From: Euphorbia lathyris
Taxonomy: Eukaryota; Streptophyta; Magnoliopsida; Malpighiales; Euphorbiaceae
Reading direction: 5' to 3'
Assembly: GCF_963576675.1 (NCBI RefSeq)
Contig: NC_088915.1
Span: 6,329,001 to 6,393,000 of the forward strand
DNA: 64,000 bases
Of this stretch, positions 11,770 to 23,955 are shown piece by piece; position 1 is the stretch's first letter, and every line of letters begins with the position of its first letter. The notes beneath the pieces are model-generated. The model saw only the letters and a list, made by a program, of their open reading frames with translations. It was not told the origin of the DNA and did not search any database. The translations under genes were made by a program, and so were the position numbers.

Positions 11770-12009
11770 CTAGAAGTCATTTCTTTTGAAAAAATGCATC
11801 TCTAGTTTATTGTTTTTCTTTCCACCTAAACCAAAATGAACAATATCCTTAACTTTTTGTAATGCAAACACAACTTCTGGTATATTTTGCTCATGTTGTA
11901 GCAAGTAGTTCTTTAAGGTGACCATTGCTTGAAATGCCTCTTTTGACGATACATTTGCGACAATGCAACTATCATCTGACCCTGGATCATTTCCATCACC
12001 ATTGTTCAT
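11770..12009 (-). pseudogene. pogo/Tigger-like transposase C-terminal remnant
   Basis: A 79-codon frame. Residues 20-60 (VSSKEAFQAMVTLKNYLLQ and onward to a Val-rich helix) resemble the C-terminal region after the DDE domain of plant Tigger/pogo transposases. The DDE catalytic part and the CENP-B-like DNA-binding domain are missing. It sits inside terminal repeats of the right family, which supports the call. Confidence 0.6.
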
Positions 12010-12929
12010 TATTGACTAGATAATTTCTTCGTCAGTAGTCGATTCCATAACTGCATCATTCTCGCTAGGATAGTTCAAAAGATGTTCGGCATCCATCACT
12101 TTAATTGGTGTCTTTTGATTTTTCTTACCACATACAATGTACGCATTTTACAATGAAAAATTATCTATAAAATAATAAATATTAATTTATCGATAAATAA
12201 ATAATCTCGTATAATGAATATTTTTTTCCAGTCCCAATGATATGTATTTATTGAGGTTTTACTGTATACTAAATAGTTAAAGTAAAACACAGATTAATAA
12301 ATATAATTTTACAAAATTTCTAAACTTTCATTAATTATACTTTATAATTTTATAAGTTAGATAATATCCTTGTTATTGTATAACATATGTACTATAACAT
12401 ATTCTTGAATATATAATCATGTAATTACAATTTTTAATCAGAAAATACGAACAACTTAAAGTTTAAACTATAAAATTTACCAAAATGGATAAATATATAT
12501 TTGTAATTAAAAACAGTAGAACAAATCTAAATTTAAATTACATAATAACAGTTAGGTATATTATATAATCTCTTACTTTAATATTATAATTAATGGATAA
12601 CTAATTTAAAGATAAAAAACAATAAAACTACTTTTATAAATAATAAATCTAATTAACTTCTATTCCGGTCGGTTCGGTTAATTCGATAATTTTATCATAA
12701 AAACGGAACCAACCCGACTGATATTACTGATATTTTTATAAACTAAAACCGAAACCGAATTTAATAGACTGAAAAACCGAACCGAAAAACCGAAATATAT
12801 TGGTTCGGTCGGTTATTTCGATCCAGTTTGGTTTTTGAACACCCCTAATATAAGGCGCAAGAACAACATTCCATACAGAACTGTCTTTTCCTTTTCAAAT
12901 TGATGAGTTTGTGGATGGATGTTAATGGA

Positions 12930-13220
12930 TAGGCTTAATACTTCTCCAGCCCCCTTAACTTGTCCAAATTGTTCATTTTACCCCTCCAACTCATCGAAGG
13001 TCCTATTTACCCCCTTAACTCCATAAAAATGGTATTTCTCACCCCCTTAACTTGTTCAAATTTGTCATTTTACCCCTTCTTAACTCATCGAATATCCCAT
13101 TTACCACCTTAACTCCATAAAAGTGGTATTTCTCACCACTTATGATCCTATTTATCCTCTTAACTCCATAAAAATTGTATTTCTTATCCCTTTATAGTAG
13201 TAAAAAAAGTTGAAAAGAGA
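12930..13220. repeat. Truncated MITE made of short direct repeats
   Basis: Repeats of 'cttaactccataaaaatggtatttctcacc' and related 'ttgtccaaatt...attttacccc' strings, the same family as the left half of 32795-33606. The inverted right half is absent. Confidence 0.6.
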
Positions 13221-13429
13221 AAGAACGAATAAAAAATACAAATAACAAGAACATTAATATAAACAAGTTAATGTACCAAAATAGGCCTATGAGATTTAAT
13301 TGTTGTTGATTGAGGTCTCGGCAATCGTTTGATGCAAATCCGATTCACCTAAAGTGGTGATAATAGTTTCGGCCCATGACTCCATGAAATTTAAGGTATT
13401 GTGGTGTTCCGGTCCTTCTGTTTTCAAGA

Positions 13430-13720
13430 AATTTAGATAAGGTGCTGAATTAGCACCCCAAAATTGGCTCAGGTCCTGTTAGGTTCTCTCTAAATCCAAA
13501 ATTCTAATTTTTTTTGCCTGTTAGGCCCTCGTTAAATCCAAATTTCTAATTTTTTTTTTTGCTTGTTTTGCCTCTTTTAAACCTGAATTTCTTTTTTTTT
13601 TTTTTTTGCCTATTAGACCCTTTCTAAATCCGAATTTTTTTTTATTAGACACCGATTTAGCAAAAACAATTTTTTTACACACCACGTGTAAAATCACCCC
13701 CACCAACCGAACAATCCTAT
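13430..13720. repeat. Degenerate tandem repeat, about 60 bp unit with T-runs
   Basis: Three to four units of 'tgttaggccctctctaaatccaaatttctaa' followed by poly(T). Between 13221 and 13920 no gene is seen. Confidence 0.5.
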
Positions 13721-13923
13721 ATTCGCCACTGGTTACATAGAACCTATTTGCTTCCAGCAGCTCTCGACTATAAGGCGCAAAAGGCTATATTTCGTTGGTG
13801 TTTGAATCTCAAAAAGAACAAACATATTCCTCTTCAGGTTAATTTCGATTCATAATTCCTTTTTTCTTTTGGCATTTGGCTCATTGTCATCACATCTGAT
13901 TTAAGTTCACTTGACCAGTCATC

Positions 13924-14395
13924 TTGTTTAAAACCTTTAGAATTTGTTCTCCTTTCCTTTTTTGTGAGATGTCCAAACGTTCTTCCTCCTTCGATATTTC
14001 TTGGACTGGCGACTTAAGCGAGGGAGATAAGAATCTTTCTATTTACAAACATAAGGATTTGAGAGTCATAGCCCCACATCCAAAGGCATCCCTTCAAATC
14101 ATAGTCAAGGAATTCTTTGTTTTTTTTGAAACTTTAAAGAGGTTGATGTTGATCTGAGCACCTTATACGAAGAAACCACGAGGCAAATGTGGATTAGAAT
14201 AAAGCCTAGAGCATGCTTGGCGGCAAATTCGAGCATTGTCATCGCGTTATGCCTTTGAAAAAACTCTCTTATGTTGACGACATCGCTAGTGTATTAACAC
14301 CCAAAGATGTGCTCTTAATATCTATTGTCTACAGAGCTGGAGGGGTTTACACACTAGAGACTCATGGATTTGAGACTAGGGAGGATAGTTGGATA
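13924..14395 (+). other. Unrecognised coding-like remnant
   Basis: Two short frames (13924-14157 and 14213-14398) have ordinary amino-acid composition but no family I can name. Sequence from 15000 to about 15430 may be its continuation past the hAT insertion. It may be part of a retroelement upstream of the LINE at 15430. Treat it as unknown. Confidence 0.25.
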
Positions 14396-14999
14396 TAGAC
14401 CTGGTAATTATCGTGTTCGAGTCGTGTTATTTGGGGTTCGTGTCAAAAAGAGTAAACTCAAACCCAACCCAAAAACTTTCATGTCACAATCGTATTAGCC
14501 TGTTCGGGTTAGTGTCGATTTCGTGTCCTGTTTTCGGGTTACATGTAATTTTTTTTATACATATATATTAATGATAACTTGTAAAAATATAAGAAGATAT
14601 GGTACTATTTTTAAATATTTTATGTCATGTTTATATTAGTATGTTAGCCCTAACCATTGAAAAGTTCGCTAATATTATGTTAGAGAGTCATGTAGTGTGT
14701 TTATAGCAATTTAGGAGGTTCGAATCAATATTTATAAGTAATAATTATAATTTTATTATCTTTATTACTAAAGTGACATACAAAAAACACTAGAGAATAT
14801 AACAATAATTTTCAATATTCGTGTCATTTCGTGTCGTTTTCGTGTTAACATGTCAACACTAACCCAATCCAAAAATTTGTGTGTCGGTTTTGTGTCAACC
14901 CAAAAATGACACATTACCTACTAAGCTAAACTCAAACACTAAAATTTCATGTCGATTTCGTGTCATATAATCATATCGTGTGTACTTTTGCCACCTCTA
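14396..14999. mobile_element. hAT-like non-autonomous element
   Basis: Ends TAGACCTGGTAATTATCGTG and (reverse) TAGAGGTGGCAAAAGTAC. Flanks GTTGGATA (14388-14395) and GTCGGATG (15000-15007) match at 6 of 8. Inner part rich in 'cgtgtcgtgt', typical of this group. Confidence 0.65.
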
Positions 15000-15429
15000 G
15001 TCGGATGCCCAACAACATCTTTATTCTCTATAAGCCACACCTCGCATGTGGATTCTGAGTTCCTATATTGCCGCTCTTCTAATAAGTTCTTCGAGGTTTG
15101 GATATAGCCTCGAGCCAAATATGATATATCGCTTGGTCCTAATTGGCCGCCATGTATAAATAATGTCCGTGGGAGGGACACATGCTTACTGTTGTCCTAA
15201 TAAAGAGAATTTTTTACCATTACGAAGAACGTCAACTAGTGTCATTACATTGAAAAACACAGAGTTTCCCCTTCCTTTCAAAATCCATCAATAAACTCCC
15301 TAGTGGAGAAATAAGTTTTTTTATCATGAGAAATGAGACGGCTTTATTGTTTCCTACAAATACTCTTTGGTCCTTTGATTATGAGGATCTTCAAGGATTT
15401 GCCCCTAGATAATATTTGGATGTTATCAA

Positions 15430-17030
15430 TAGTGAAACAAAGGAAACTCGAACAATGCACTTCACTGGAAATCGTGGGGTAGACTTTATATCCCTAAGAA
15501 GTTTGGAGGAATGGGCTTTAGAAAACTCCATCATTTTAATATTGCTCTTTAAGCTAATCAAGGTTGGAGATTAATTTCTAATCCATATTCTTTAATTGCT
15601 CGTACATAAGGCTTGTTATTACCCAGATAGCACTTTCTTGGAGGCTGCAATTAGTGATAATCCTAGTTATATTTGACGAAGCTTGCTTGATGCCCAACCT
15701 TTGTTAGTCTTAGATTCTCATCATATGGTCGGGGATGGAAAATATATCAACATTTGGAGTGAATTGTGGCTCCCTAATCATCACAATCCGTGTGTGGAAA
15801 GTACTAGGTTGGATGATTTGGAGATCGAAAATGTTGCAGATTTATTCAAAGTTGGTAGGCCTTTTTGGGATATGGATCTAATTGCTAGAATGTTTACGCC
15901 GAGGGATCATATGCTTATCCGAAAAATTCCTCTCAGTCGAAGATTATTGGATGACTCTTGGTACTGGTCCAGGGATAGATAGGGTGCTTACACCGTTAAG
16001 AGTGGTTATAAGAGTCTTGTGTCTCAAATTGATATTAACAGTGGTCAATTGCAATGAGTTTGGAACTCAATTTGGAATCTTCATGTTCATTCGAAGGTCA
16101 AGAATCTTTTATGGAGGTGTCTGGTCGGTTGTCTCCCGCCAATGGCTAATTTGAAGTATCATCGGGTTTCGGTCTTTGATATTTGTCCAATTTGCTCGAA
16201 AAGTGTTGAAGATACCTTCCATGCTCTTGTTTGTTGTGGTACATCTCGGGAGATTTGGCATCTCTCTCCCATCAGTGACTCCAAATTCTCTAATTTTATC
16301 AATATTTTGGTCTTTATCTCCTACAGGCCTCATTCTATGATTGATTGTGCTGCTATAATTTGTTGGATTGGTTTGGTTAATAGGAATGACATTATATGGA
16401 ACAAAAAAAATTCTACAACTTCTATCTTACTTTAGAATGTTGTTCATTTTCTTGCTAATTGGAAAGCTGCTCAAACTACTTCTAAGCCTCATCTTTCTCC
16501 TGTTGAGTCGTCGGATCTTCATTGCTCTCCATCGGCTCCCGGTCGCTTAAAACTCAATATTGACGTCCCAGGTTTTGAAGGGACTGGTACAGTTGAGTTC
16601 AGGTGTGTCCTTAGGGGCTTTTAATTTGGGTGAATTTATAGCTGTTACCAATTGTTTAATTGAAGGAACAGTTGATGTTGCTCTAGTAGAAGCATTATCT
16701 ATTAGGGAAGCACTGAGTAGGATCAAGGATAAAGGTTGAAACAATATCCAGATATAATCATATTCTCATATTGTTATTCAGTCCATGGAATCAGAGGCTT
16801 TATCATCTTTTCATGTCATAGTCAACGATTGTATTTACATGCTTAATGAACCTGTTAATGGTTCTATTCATTTTGTTAAGAGATCGACAAACGGTTCAGT
16901 TCATATTTTGGTTAGAATTGTCTCTGATGTCTCTAACAGAGTTGAATGATTTTCTGTCCCTCAACATTTCCTTTGTAATGCTCTTCTTACTGATTCTTAA
17001 TACCATCTTTACCTTTAAAAAAAAAACTAA
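15430..17030 (+). pseudogene. L1-type LINE relic (3' RT end, zf-RVT, RNase H)
   Basis: Scattered frames follow the usual order of a plant L1 ORF2 C-terminal half. First is the RT-adjacent segment with GRLYIPKKFGGMGFRKL (about 15475-15535), then 'LLDAQPLLV...GDGKYINIWSELWLP' (15683-15775). A zf-RVT region follows with MANLKYHRV and CPICSKSVEDTFHAL (16142-16235). Last is a weak RNase H segment (about 16540-16960). An A-rich tail lies at about 17019-17035. Many stops and frameshifts break it (e.g. 15545, 15615, 15980, 16433), so it is old and dead. Endonuclease and most of the RT are missing or unrecognisable to the left. Confidence 0.8.
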
Positions 17031-17035
17031 AACAA

Positions 17036-18058
17036 AATTAATCAAAGCAAATGTTTAAAAACCATGTTTTAAAAAGATTTAAAATAATTAAATAATATAT
17101 TATATTAAAATAATATGATAAAAAAAAGAAATTGGTCAAAACTATTTTTTGAGATAGAAAAGTAAAAATAAATAAGTACAAAGATTAAAAGTGAAATTGA
17201 TATGAATAAAAAAATAATAAGTATGAAAAACAAAATTAAAATTAAAAGATAAAATAAGGCGATTTAGAATTTTATAAAGATGATAGAGTAGCAAGGTAGT
17301 AAATAACAAAACTCATCTTTTATTTGCCCTTTTCTGAAACCCCCAAAATAAACGATCCCTTAGCGGTTATACTGATTTTAATTGTCATTATGTGAATTAA
17401 TTCAGTAAGATTAATTTCTCATTAAGTAAATTAATTGAGAAAAACCAAACATTTAATAGTCTCCTTATAAGAGTGATTTTTCGAAGAAAAAAATAAATAG
17501 ACAATTCATTTGGAGTTATTAGAGAATTTAATCTTATTAATGGAATTAATATTCATTATTAATTCTTTAAAATATTTTAGTGGTTACGCAACTTCTGTTT
17601 CAATTCGTTCGTTATATTTTTTGGTTTTTTTGGTGATAATTCGTCACAGTTGGTTAGAGTTTGACTCATATTTTTGTTCTATCTTGAGAACGATTGTTCA
17701 TTACCGAAAAATCTAACCATCTTTTTCTCAACAATACCTTTGTCATTTGATCCAATAGCGTTCCGTTAGATAGGAACAGATTTGATAAATACTGATAACT
17801 CTCGGATGGAGTATTAGAGCGGAAAAATCCATTAGATCTGAACTGATCTCATCAAACCTCAAAATTTTCTTCTTCCATTCATCCAATTCATCTAAATTCA
17901 TCTAAAGGTTTATCACATTTAATTTATTATATTTTATTATTTTTATTCTTCAATTTAATAAAATTATTATTTTGTTCTTCAGGAACAATGGTGAATTTAT
18001 AATCTTTTTTTAATTAGATTATAAAAATTATCATAAAAAAATTTCTTAAGATATTAAA
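17036..18058. other. AT-rich intergenic stretch
   Basis: No gene, RNA or clear element. Only shadow reading frames. Confidence 0.5.
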
Positions 18059-18067
18059 TTTTTTTAA

Positions 18068-18699
18068 GTGGACTGCTATTTACCGCAATATTTTTTCCAA
18101 CCACTGCACTTTTTTGACAATTTTGCCCTCCTCATAATTTAAACTCAAAAACTCAAAACTCTCAAATTCTCTCTAGCTTTTTGGATTTTCAAAAAACCCA
18201 ACCTAAAACGACATGCCGCCAAAGGCATGAGCAGGTAAAGGCTTCATGAATGCTCCCGTAAGGTTTTTTTTAAAAAAATTACTCCGAAATCACGGGTTCC
18301 GCCTCCGAATCGGAGTCGGAATCCGTATGAATTTAACCTAAACGGACGGGACGTGCCGTTTCCACCACGGGTGGAACGAACGGCATGCCCGTTCCACCCG
18401 TGGTGGAAACGGCACGCGCTGTTCGTTCCACCATACGGTGGAACGAACGGCACTCTCGTTCCACCGTACGGTGGAACGAACGGCGCGTGCCGTTTCCACC
18501 ACGGGTGGAATGGGCATGCCGTTCGTTCCACCATACGATGGAACGGTGCGCGTTGCCCGTTTAGGCCAAATCCATTTAAAAAAATAATCAAAAAGAGAAA
18601 AAAAAAAAAGTTTTGGTTTTTGATAAAAAATTATGACAAGGGCATAAATGTCAAAAGAGTGCGGTGGGTGAAAAAAAATTACGATATATAGCAATACCC
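18068..18699. mobile_element. Element E1: MULE-like TIR element with GC-rich palindromic core
   Basis: Ends GTGGACTGCTATTTACCGC and (reverse) GGGTATTGCTATATATCG. Flanked by TTTTTTTAA at 18059-18067 and 18700-18708 (9 bp). The core (about 18335-18570) is a run of GTTCCACC/GGTGGAAC palindromes. The long frames on both strands across the core are a by-product of the repeat and are not genes. Confidence 0.8.
18335..18570. repeat. E1 core: CpG-rich palindromic array
   Basis: 18458-18477 is a perfect 20 bp palindrome (GTTCCACCGTACGGTGGAAC), with a near copy at 18425-18444. 18356-18377 and 18391-18412 form a perfect 22 bp inverted repeat. Sharp GC contrast with the AT-rich flanks. Confidence 0.9.
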
Positions 18700-19144
18700 T
18701 TTTTTTAATGTTAATAATTATATTATATTAAAAAAATACAAAAAATGTAGTCCAACGATTTGTAACTTTTACAAAAGTTGATATTAATTTATTTATTTTA
18801 CAAAATTAGTCCAAATTTTCAACATAACATAATTTATATATTTTTTTAGTTTTTTTTATTTCTTTGACTTTAATTTTTTTTTATCATCCCCTTACTAAAT
18901 TCAAGGTTATTTAAAGTCATATTTATTATAAAACTATGGTTTTTTTTAATTTCAAATTAATATTTTCAAAATTTTATCTTTTCTAACCAAACAACAACTA
19001 AATGACCTCAAAACAAAATATATATTTTCAAGGATTAAAGTTACGTAGAATATATTTTCCACTAACTCTATAATTGAGGATTACTTGATATTAGAGTGAT
19101 TAAGAATTGCTCGATATTTGAGCGGCTTGAGTGACTTTTATATT

Positions 19145-19350
19145 AATAAATGGGTAAATTACACCTACAATCACTCAACTTTGCTCATTTTCACGGTATG
19201 GTCACTAAACTTATAGACGTAATATAAAAGTCAATGTTATGACCACTCAACTTTGCTCATTTTCACAGTATGGTCACTAAACTTATAGACATAATATAAA
19301 AGTCGATGTTATGACCAGTAAACTTCAATTAACGTTTCAAAATGACCATT
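19145..19350. repeat. Truncated 'tggtcactaaactt' MITE with direct duplication
   Basis: A unit of about 75 bp ('caactttgctcattttcac.gtatggtcactaaacttatagac') occurs twice in a row; related to the element at 45800-46268. 18709-19144 and 19351-19790 hold no gene (the latter probably includes the DUF1639 3' UTR). Confidence 0.55.
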
Positions 19351-19790
19351 GATGAACTAAAAATAAAAAATTCTAAGAATTGATGATGTTCTTAACAACT
19401 TTAGCCCAAAAACAATCAATTTCAATACTAACAAATTTGTCAAATTTGGGATAACTTGTTGATATCTAAACTTCGATTTAGACCAAATTGACCGTAATTT
19501 AAAAAATGAGCTACAAAAACGAGCACCAAACCAACACTAAAACGAGAAGCAAATAAACATAAAAATGCATAAAAGAGACATACTTTCATTAACAAGGAAC
19601 AACAAAAACTACACAAATTTCTGTTCTGAACATCAAATTGGCAAAATGGCCATGATGACCATTCTCTGTTTCTATTTCCTTTTCTAGAGAGAGAAAGAAG
19701 GAAAAATAATTCTATATTTCTAGTTATCCCTTCTTCTAAATATCAAAAAATCAAAACATGCTTACATGGATGATGGATTCATTTCATATC

Positions 19791-22471
19791 TTATTCTGAA
19801 TCACTCTCCATACTCCCCATTGCCTTCAATCCTCTAGGTCTCTGCATAATAACACAACAAAAATCAATATTTACCTTCAAAAAAATACAATATTTTGATT
19901 AAACTCGGGTAAATTGCAACGATAGCCACTGAAGGTTGGAGTTTGTTTCACGAATGTCTCCGAACTTCATTTCCTTTCAATAAAATCAGTGAAGTTTACA
20001 TTTGATTTCAGTAAAATCACTTCTTCGAGCAATTTGTGTATAACAACTCATCGGGATATTGACATGGCACAGAAAACTGTTGATTATATGCCGATTAAGC
20101 ACGACGTCAAACAAGGCTTAATACATCAGTTGCCCCTTGAACTTGTCTAAAAAGCTTGATTGACCCCTGAACTTACATGGTGTCTCATCATCAACCCTCT
20201 AAACTTGCACTTGCTTAAAGTGTCATGATTAAGTCCCTAAATCTGTAAAAACGTCATAAAAGTGTAAAAATAGAAAGTTAATTTGTTTTAAAGAATCTCG
20301 AATTAGCTCTTTATTTTTTAAGTTTTGAATTTTTTTACAGGTTTAGACAAATTGAAATGTATATCACTTTAAATAAGTTTAGGGGGCAAATGGATCACTG
20401 TAAGGGACAATAGGTCACTTTAAACAAATCCAGGTGGCAAATAGATTATTTTAAGCAAGTTGGGAGGCTAAAGGGACACTTTGTAAGTTTAGGAGACCAA
20501 TCAAGCTTTTTGGACAAGTTTAAAGAGCTCTTGATGTATTAAGCCCGTCGAACAATTATGAAATTTTCTTAAAAAAAATTATGGCTTCAGACATGCAATA
20601 TGACACTTGGTTGACATGTAGTCAAACTCAAATGTCTTGTGCGTTGACGTGACGTTCTAATGTTTGTACACAAATTAGATGGTGGTATGACTTTATTGAA
20701 ATTAAATGTAAAGTGATGTTAACTCCAAATTTCAATGACTATCTAACGAACATGGACACGGAAACAGAAATTGGAAAACGTTATTTCTCAAACACAACCA
20801 CCATAAAGCCTTCAAACAAAAACGGAATGTAGAAACGCTACTAAAGAGGAGTGTCTGTGCAACATAGATGACTATGAATACCCTTTACCCCATTTTTAAT
20901 AGATTCAAACGGATTTCCTTTTCTTAGCATTAGACATTGCCTATGAATTAGGATGTCATTTTCTGACATGACATGATTTACATAGAAAACCCACTTGGCA
21001 CGATCAGTTTGACATGATTATAATTTTCGTGTCATTTATATCATAAATGATCATGTATAATATATGTATCACATAACATTGATTATAGCACGATAATCCA
21101 ATTCGACACCCCTAATATTGATAGGTATAAAAAGATAACGTTGAGGAATCACAGAAGAGAGCAGCACCTTTTTGGATGATTTCTTCTCCCTCACTTCATA
21201 CCGCTCCTGACACAAGTCCGTTAGCCACGCACCAGGGCTGACCAGCTGCACATAGACAACAAACATTATCAAAAACAAAGGCCCCAAACAGAGAGGAACC
21301 GAACAGCATGCCGGAGAAGTTCCAGCCCCTAGTGGATATTTTGAGAAGACTTACAAGTAGAGTTCTTTGTATCAGTTTGGCTCTTTTCTTAGGCCGTTGA
21401 GGAGGCTTGCAACCTTTCATAGCCATGAAATCCTCTTCCTTTTCTTTGCTAGACAATGTAATGTATAGCCTTGGCCAAACAGACCGTTTCTCTTCCTTCA
21501 CATTATCCATCAAAACTTTGCTATTATCATCTAATCCTACTGATCCTCTCGTTGTGTAGTATCGATCTTCCTTCTCTGGAGACAATGCTGATGACTTTCT
21601 ATTGTTCATTGACATCTCGGCATTCCTACAATCGTAGCACAGCAATAAAATCAGTACTTTTTGACATTTTCGAACTGTTTTTGACATCTAACAAACAAGA
21701 AAACGAAAGTCAATAACACCCGGTAATCTAAAAGCCATAATACCAACTTCAAGCAATACTACAAGATAACGTAAGCATTCCTATCAACAAAACAATCTAA
21801 GAACATGTTCGGTTCAGCTGTTTGTTTGGTAGATAATAGCTGTTTTCCTTCCAAAATGGATATGAGCAGATGTTTATCAATCCTAACCGAACTCTTTCTA
21901 TCTACTATTTGGGGTAAAGGAGCAAAAAGCAGCTACAAAAATGAGAACCAAACGCGCACTAAAGCACTGATTTCAGTGATACCTCAAGTCTGCATTAGCA
22001 GTGGGGCACCTCCTTAGGACCCCTGAGCTGCCACCAGGTACAGAAACAAAGCAAATCAACGCTATCAAACTAATAAAGCAGTGTTGATTTCTTAAACTTG
22101 CTCAAGACGGAATGTTTTCGAAAGCCCTCATTCGTTACCAAGTATTTAAAGTCTAAAATGCATCCTAAAACAAATGCCTTACATTCTCAATCTCTCAAAA
22201 CACAAAGACTTCTTTTCCTGATGAAGATTTAAAGGGCAATGGAGGAGGGTTCAGATTCTTACTTGATGACAGGAGGAGGAGGAAGAGATTCTTTCTCAGC
22301 AGCAACAATACGAGAGGATAGTTTCTTCTTTGGCAAAGAATCAATTGGTTTAGATTTGCTGGCAAAGGTTTGCTCTTTTTTCACTTTCACGCATCTAAGT
22401 CTCTTTTTAGTTCCCCATTGTAACAAAAAATCTGTCTCTGTAGCACTTTGACTCTTCTTTTCCTTCTCCAT
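19791..22471 (-). CDS. DUF1639 family protein, 202 aa, four coding exons
   Basis: Coding exons (minus): 22263-22471, 21355-21625, 21168-21245 and 19791-19841 (209+271+78+51 nt). All junctions are GT-AG and in phase; Lys70 is split across exons 1 and 2. The start at 22469-22471 follows a 13 nt leader and a 3' splice site (22485-22486), so a 5' UTR intron (22487-23035) and a first non-coding exon (23036 to about 23240) are likely. The protein has DFLLQWGTKKRLRC near the N-terminus (residues 14-27) and the DUF1639 block from Trp120 (WPRLYITLSSKEKEEDF, then RPKKRAK) to the end (SPGAWLTDLCQERYEVREKK, GLKAMGSMESDSE). These are the hallmarks of this plant-only family of unknown function. It has no signal peptide or membrane segment. 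Intron 3 (1.3 kb) is enlarged by MITEs. It looks intact. Function is not known, so none is given. Confidence 0.88.
19917..20750. mobile_element. Foldback element in DUF1639 intron 3
   Basis: Left end GGGTAAATTGCAACGATAGC. The right part (about 20715-20750) carries the inverted 'ggagttaacatcac...tagtcattgaaatttgg' counterpart. It is interrupted by the family J MITE at 20115-20545. No clean duplication is seen. Confidence 0.5.
20115..20545. mobile_element. MITE family J, copy 1, in DUF1639 intron 3
   Basis: Ends GGCTTAATACATC and GATGTATTAAGCC, with long inverted arms ('aacttgtctaaaaagcttgatt'). Flanks CGTCAAACAA and CGTCGAACAA agree at 9 of 10. Confidence 0.75.
20948..21112. mobile_element. 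Short hAT-like MITE in DUF1639 intron 3
   Basis: Ends TAGGATGTCATTTTCTG and (reverse) TAGGGGTGTCGAATTGG with 'cgtgtcat' motifs inside. The target duplication is not clear. Confidence 0.4.
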
Positions 22472-23240
22472 TCACTTCTTCTTTCTGCAACAAAATTTGG
22501 GGGAAAAACAAATCTCTCTCTCTCTATCTCTATCTATCTCTGCAACAAAATTAGAAACCAAACATCAGAAAAAACAAATCTCCCTCTCTCTCTCTCTATC
22601 TCTATCTCGGCAACAAAACTGAAATCAAACCCTAAGAAAACTACAGAAGTAATTAGGCACTCACTCCAAGTAATTGAAACTTCCCTTAAATCTAAACTAA
22701 CTAAAATTAGCAACAGATTAATTGAAATTTCACTAACTATGAGTAAAGAGACTACACACAGTTGAAAAATCAGAGCCGCGCCTCAAGATCCGAAGTAAAT
22801 AAACGAAATACACATCAAATCGTCTCGAACCACCCTACATTTTTGAAACCCAAACAAAATCAGAACCAAAAACACAAACGGATGCTCAGTTAGGTTGCTG
22901 TGAAAGTAATAAAATCATAATACTAAATTAGGAAACCCTCAGAATTTCTCATTGCAGTCTCTCAAACAACAAAATCAGCGAAAAATGCAGATACAAAACA
23001 GAAGAAAAGAGAAAGAGAATCGATTAACCGATTACCTTCAACAATGGCACTAGCAACAGCAACAATAGCACAAATTTCTGTTTGGTAGGTGAGAAAAAGA
23101 TGATTTTTTCCCGAGAAAATGAGTGATTGAAAGATGATTTGAGGCGCTTTCTCTCTGTTATCTTCACCAAACCAAACCTCCACAACTCTAGAGACTGTTT
23201 CTGTTTCTGATGATTAATTGAATTTCTCTCTTTGTTTTTA
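22472..23240 (-). promoter_or_regulatory. Probable 5' UTR exon and leader intron of the DUF1639 gene
   Basis: Donor AAG|GTAAT at 23034-23035 and acceptor TTGCAG at 22485-22486 bracket a leader intron. The intron holds (CT/GA)n stretches at about 22505-22610, common in plant 5' regions. The transcription start (about 23200-23240) is a guess. Nothing that is clearly a TATA box could be fixed. Confidence 0.5.
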
Positions 23241-23557
23241 TTTTTATTTTGCATTTAATTAGTTTTTTTATTTTAAATTACTGATTTAATTTTGACCGTA
23301 GGATGTGAGATGGACGGCTGGATGAGTTTCCCTCCACTTGGGTTCCTTTTTGGTTAAAGAGGAGATTAGGTCTAATGGGTCACGTGATTTGGTTTATGGC
23401 ACGTGGTCTCCCTTTGTCAGGATTGTTCAGCAATATTTATTTGGGAAGGTTATCAAAACCTAACCGGACCGGCTGGATCAATTTGGTAGGTATATCAAGG
23501 GTGTTGTAAAATGGACTAATTACAAATTTAGCCCAACTAAGAGGGGTCATTTATATA

Positions 23558-23955
23558 GGGTGTTGTTAAATACAGCCCCAAATTCCCATCCCTAGCCCCG
23601 TGAAAGGACGAAAATACCCTTTCATAGGTCGGGCGTGATATTCATACGCCGGAACCGTAGGTCGGGCGTGATGTTCATACGCCCGACTGCGATTCCGGCG
23701 TTTTTAAAAAATTACCCACAGATTCAATTTTTAAGCTTAAATCAAAAAACAAAAACGGTAAATCTTATTATTTTCGCTTTCCCTTTACGGTTGTTGTTAC
23801 ACTCCATGTTTTGGTTCACAAATTAGTCCGGATTTGATCAAAGAGTGTGTAGGGTATTTGAGAGGTTTTGTGTTTTTTCAAATTTTGGGTAAAGGGTAGT
23901 TTGGTCCTTTCATGGGGCTAGGGGTGGGAATTCATGGCTGGGTTTAGTAATCCAC
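23558..23955. mobile_element. Element E4: short member of the E family inserted in F1
   Basis: Ends GGGTGTTGTTAAATACAGCC and (reverse) GTGGATTACTAAACCCAGCC, arms about 50 bp. Perfect 8 bp duplication TTTATATA at 23550-23557 and 23956-23963. The core at 23626-23702 repeats GGTCGGGCGTGATRTTCATA. Confidence 0.85.

Larger units (their letters stand above)
10364..12264 (-). mobile_element. pogo/Emigrant-like (Tc1-mariner) element
   Basis: Ends CAGTTAAACCTCGATAAATA and (reverse) CAGTAAAACCTCAATAAATA with TA duplications at 10362-10363 and 12265-12266, matching the plant Emigrant/Lemi1 type. A hAT-like element (10489-11608) lies in its left part and a (TA)n tract at about 11691-11749. A transposase remnant is at 11770-12009. 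Confidence 0.85.
9544..12847. mobile_element. hAT-like element, outer shell of a four-element nest
   Basis: Termini TAAGAGTGTTC and GAACACCCCTA are inverted, with perfect 8 bp duplication ATATAAGG at 9536-9543 and 12848-12855. Its own sequence is a short 'ggttcggtt/aaccgaaccg' foldback at both ends. A Helitron (9608-10290) and a pogo-like element (10364-12264) occupy most of its length. Confidence 0.85.

Noticed and set aside
18335..18570. CRISPR-like array
   Set aside because: Repeats are palindromic and contiguous without unique spacers, inside a plant transposon.
18244..18691. Overlapping open frames of more than 110 codons on both strands
   Set aside because: They arise from the GTTCCACC/GGTGGAAC palindromic array of E1. 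They are low-complexity, mirror each other and have no start context.
21471..22451. Plus-strand frames at 21471-21716, 21805-22017 and 22239-22451
   Set aside because: They lie opposite or within introns of the DUF1639 gene and have no family resemblance.
23024..23254. Small minus-strand proteins upstream of the DUF1639 start
   Set aside because: They fall in the inferred 5' UTR exon and show no conserved features. An upstream ORF role cannot be shown.
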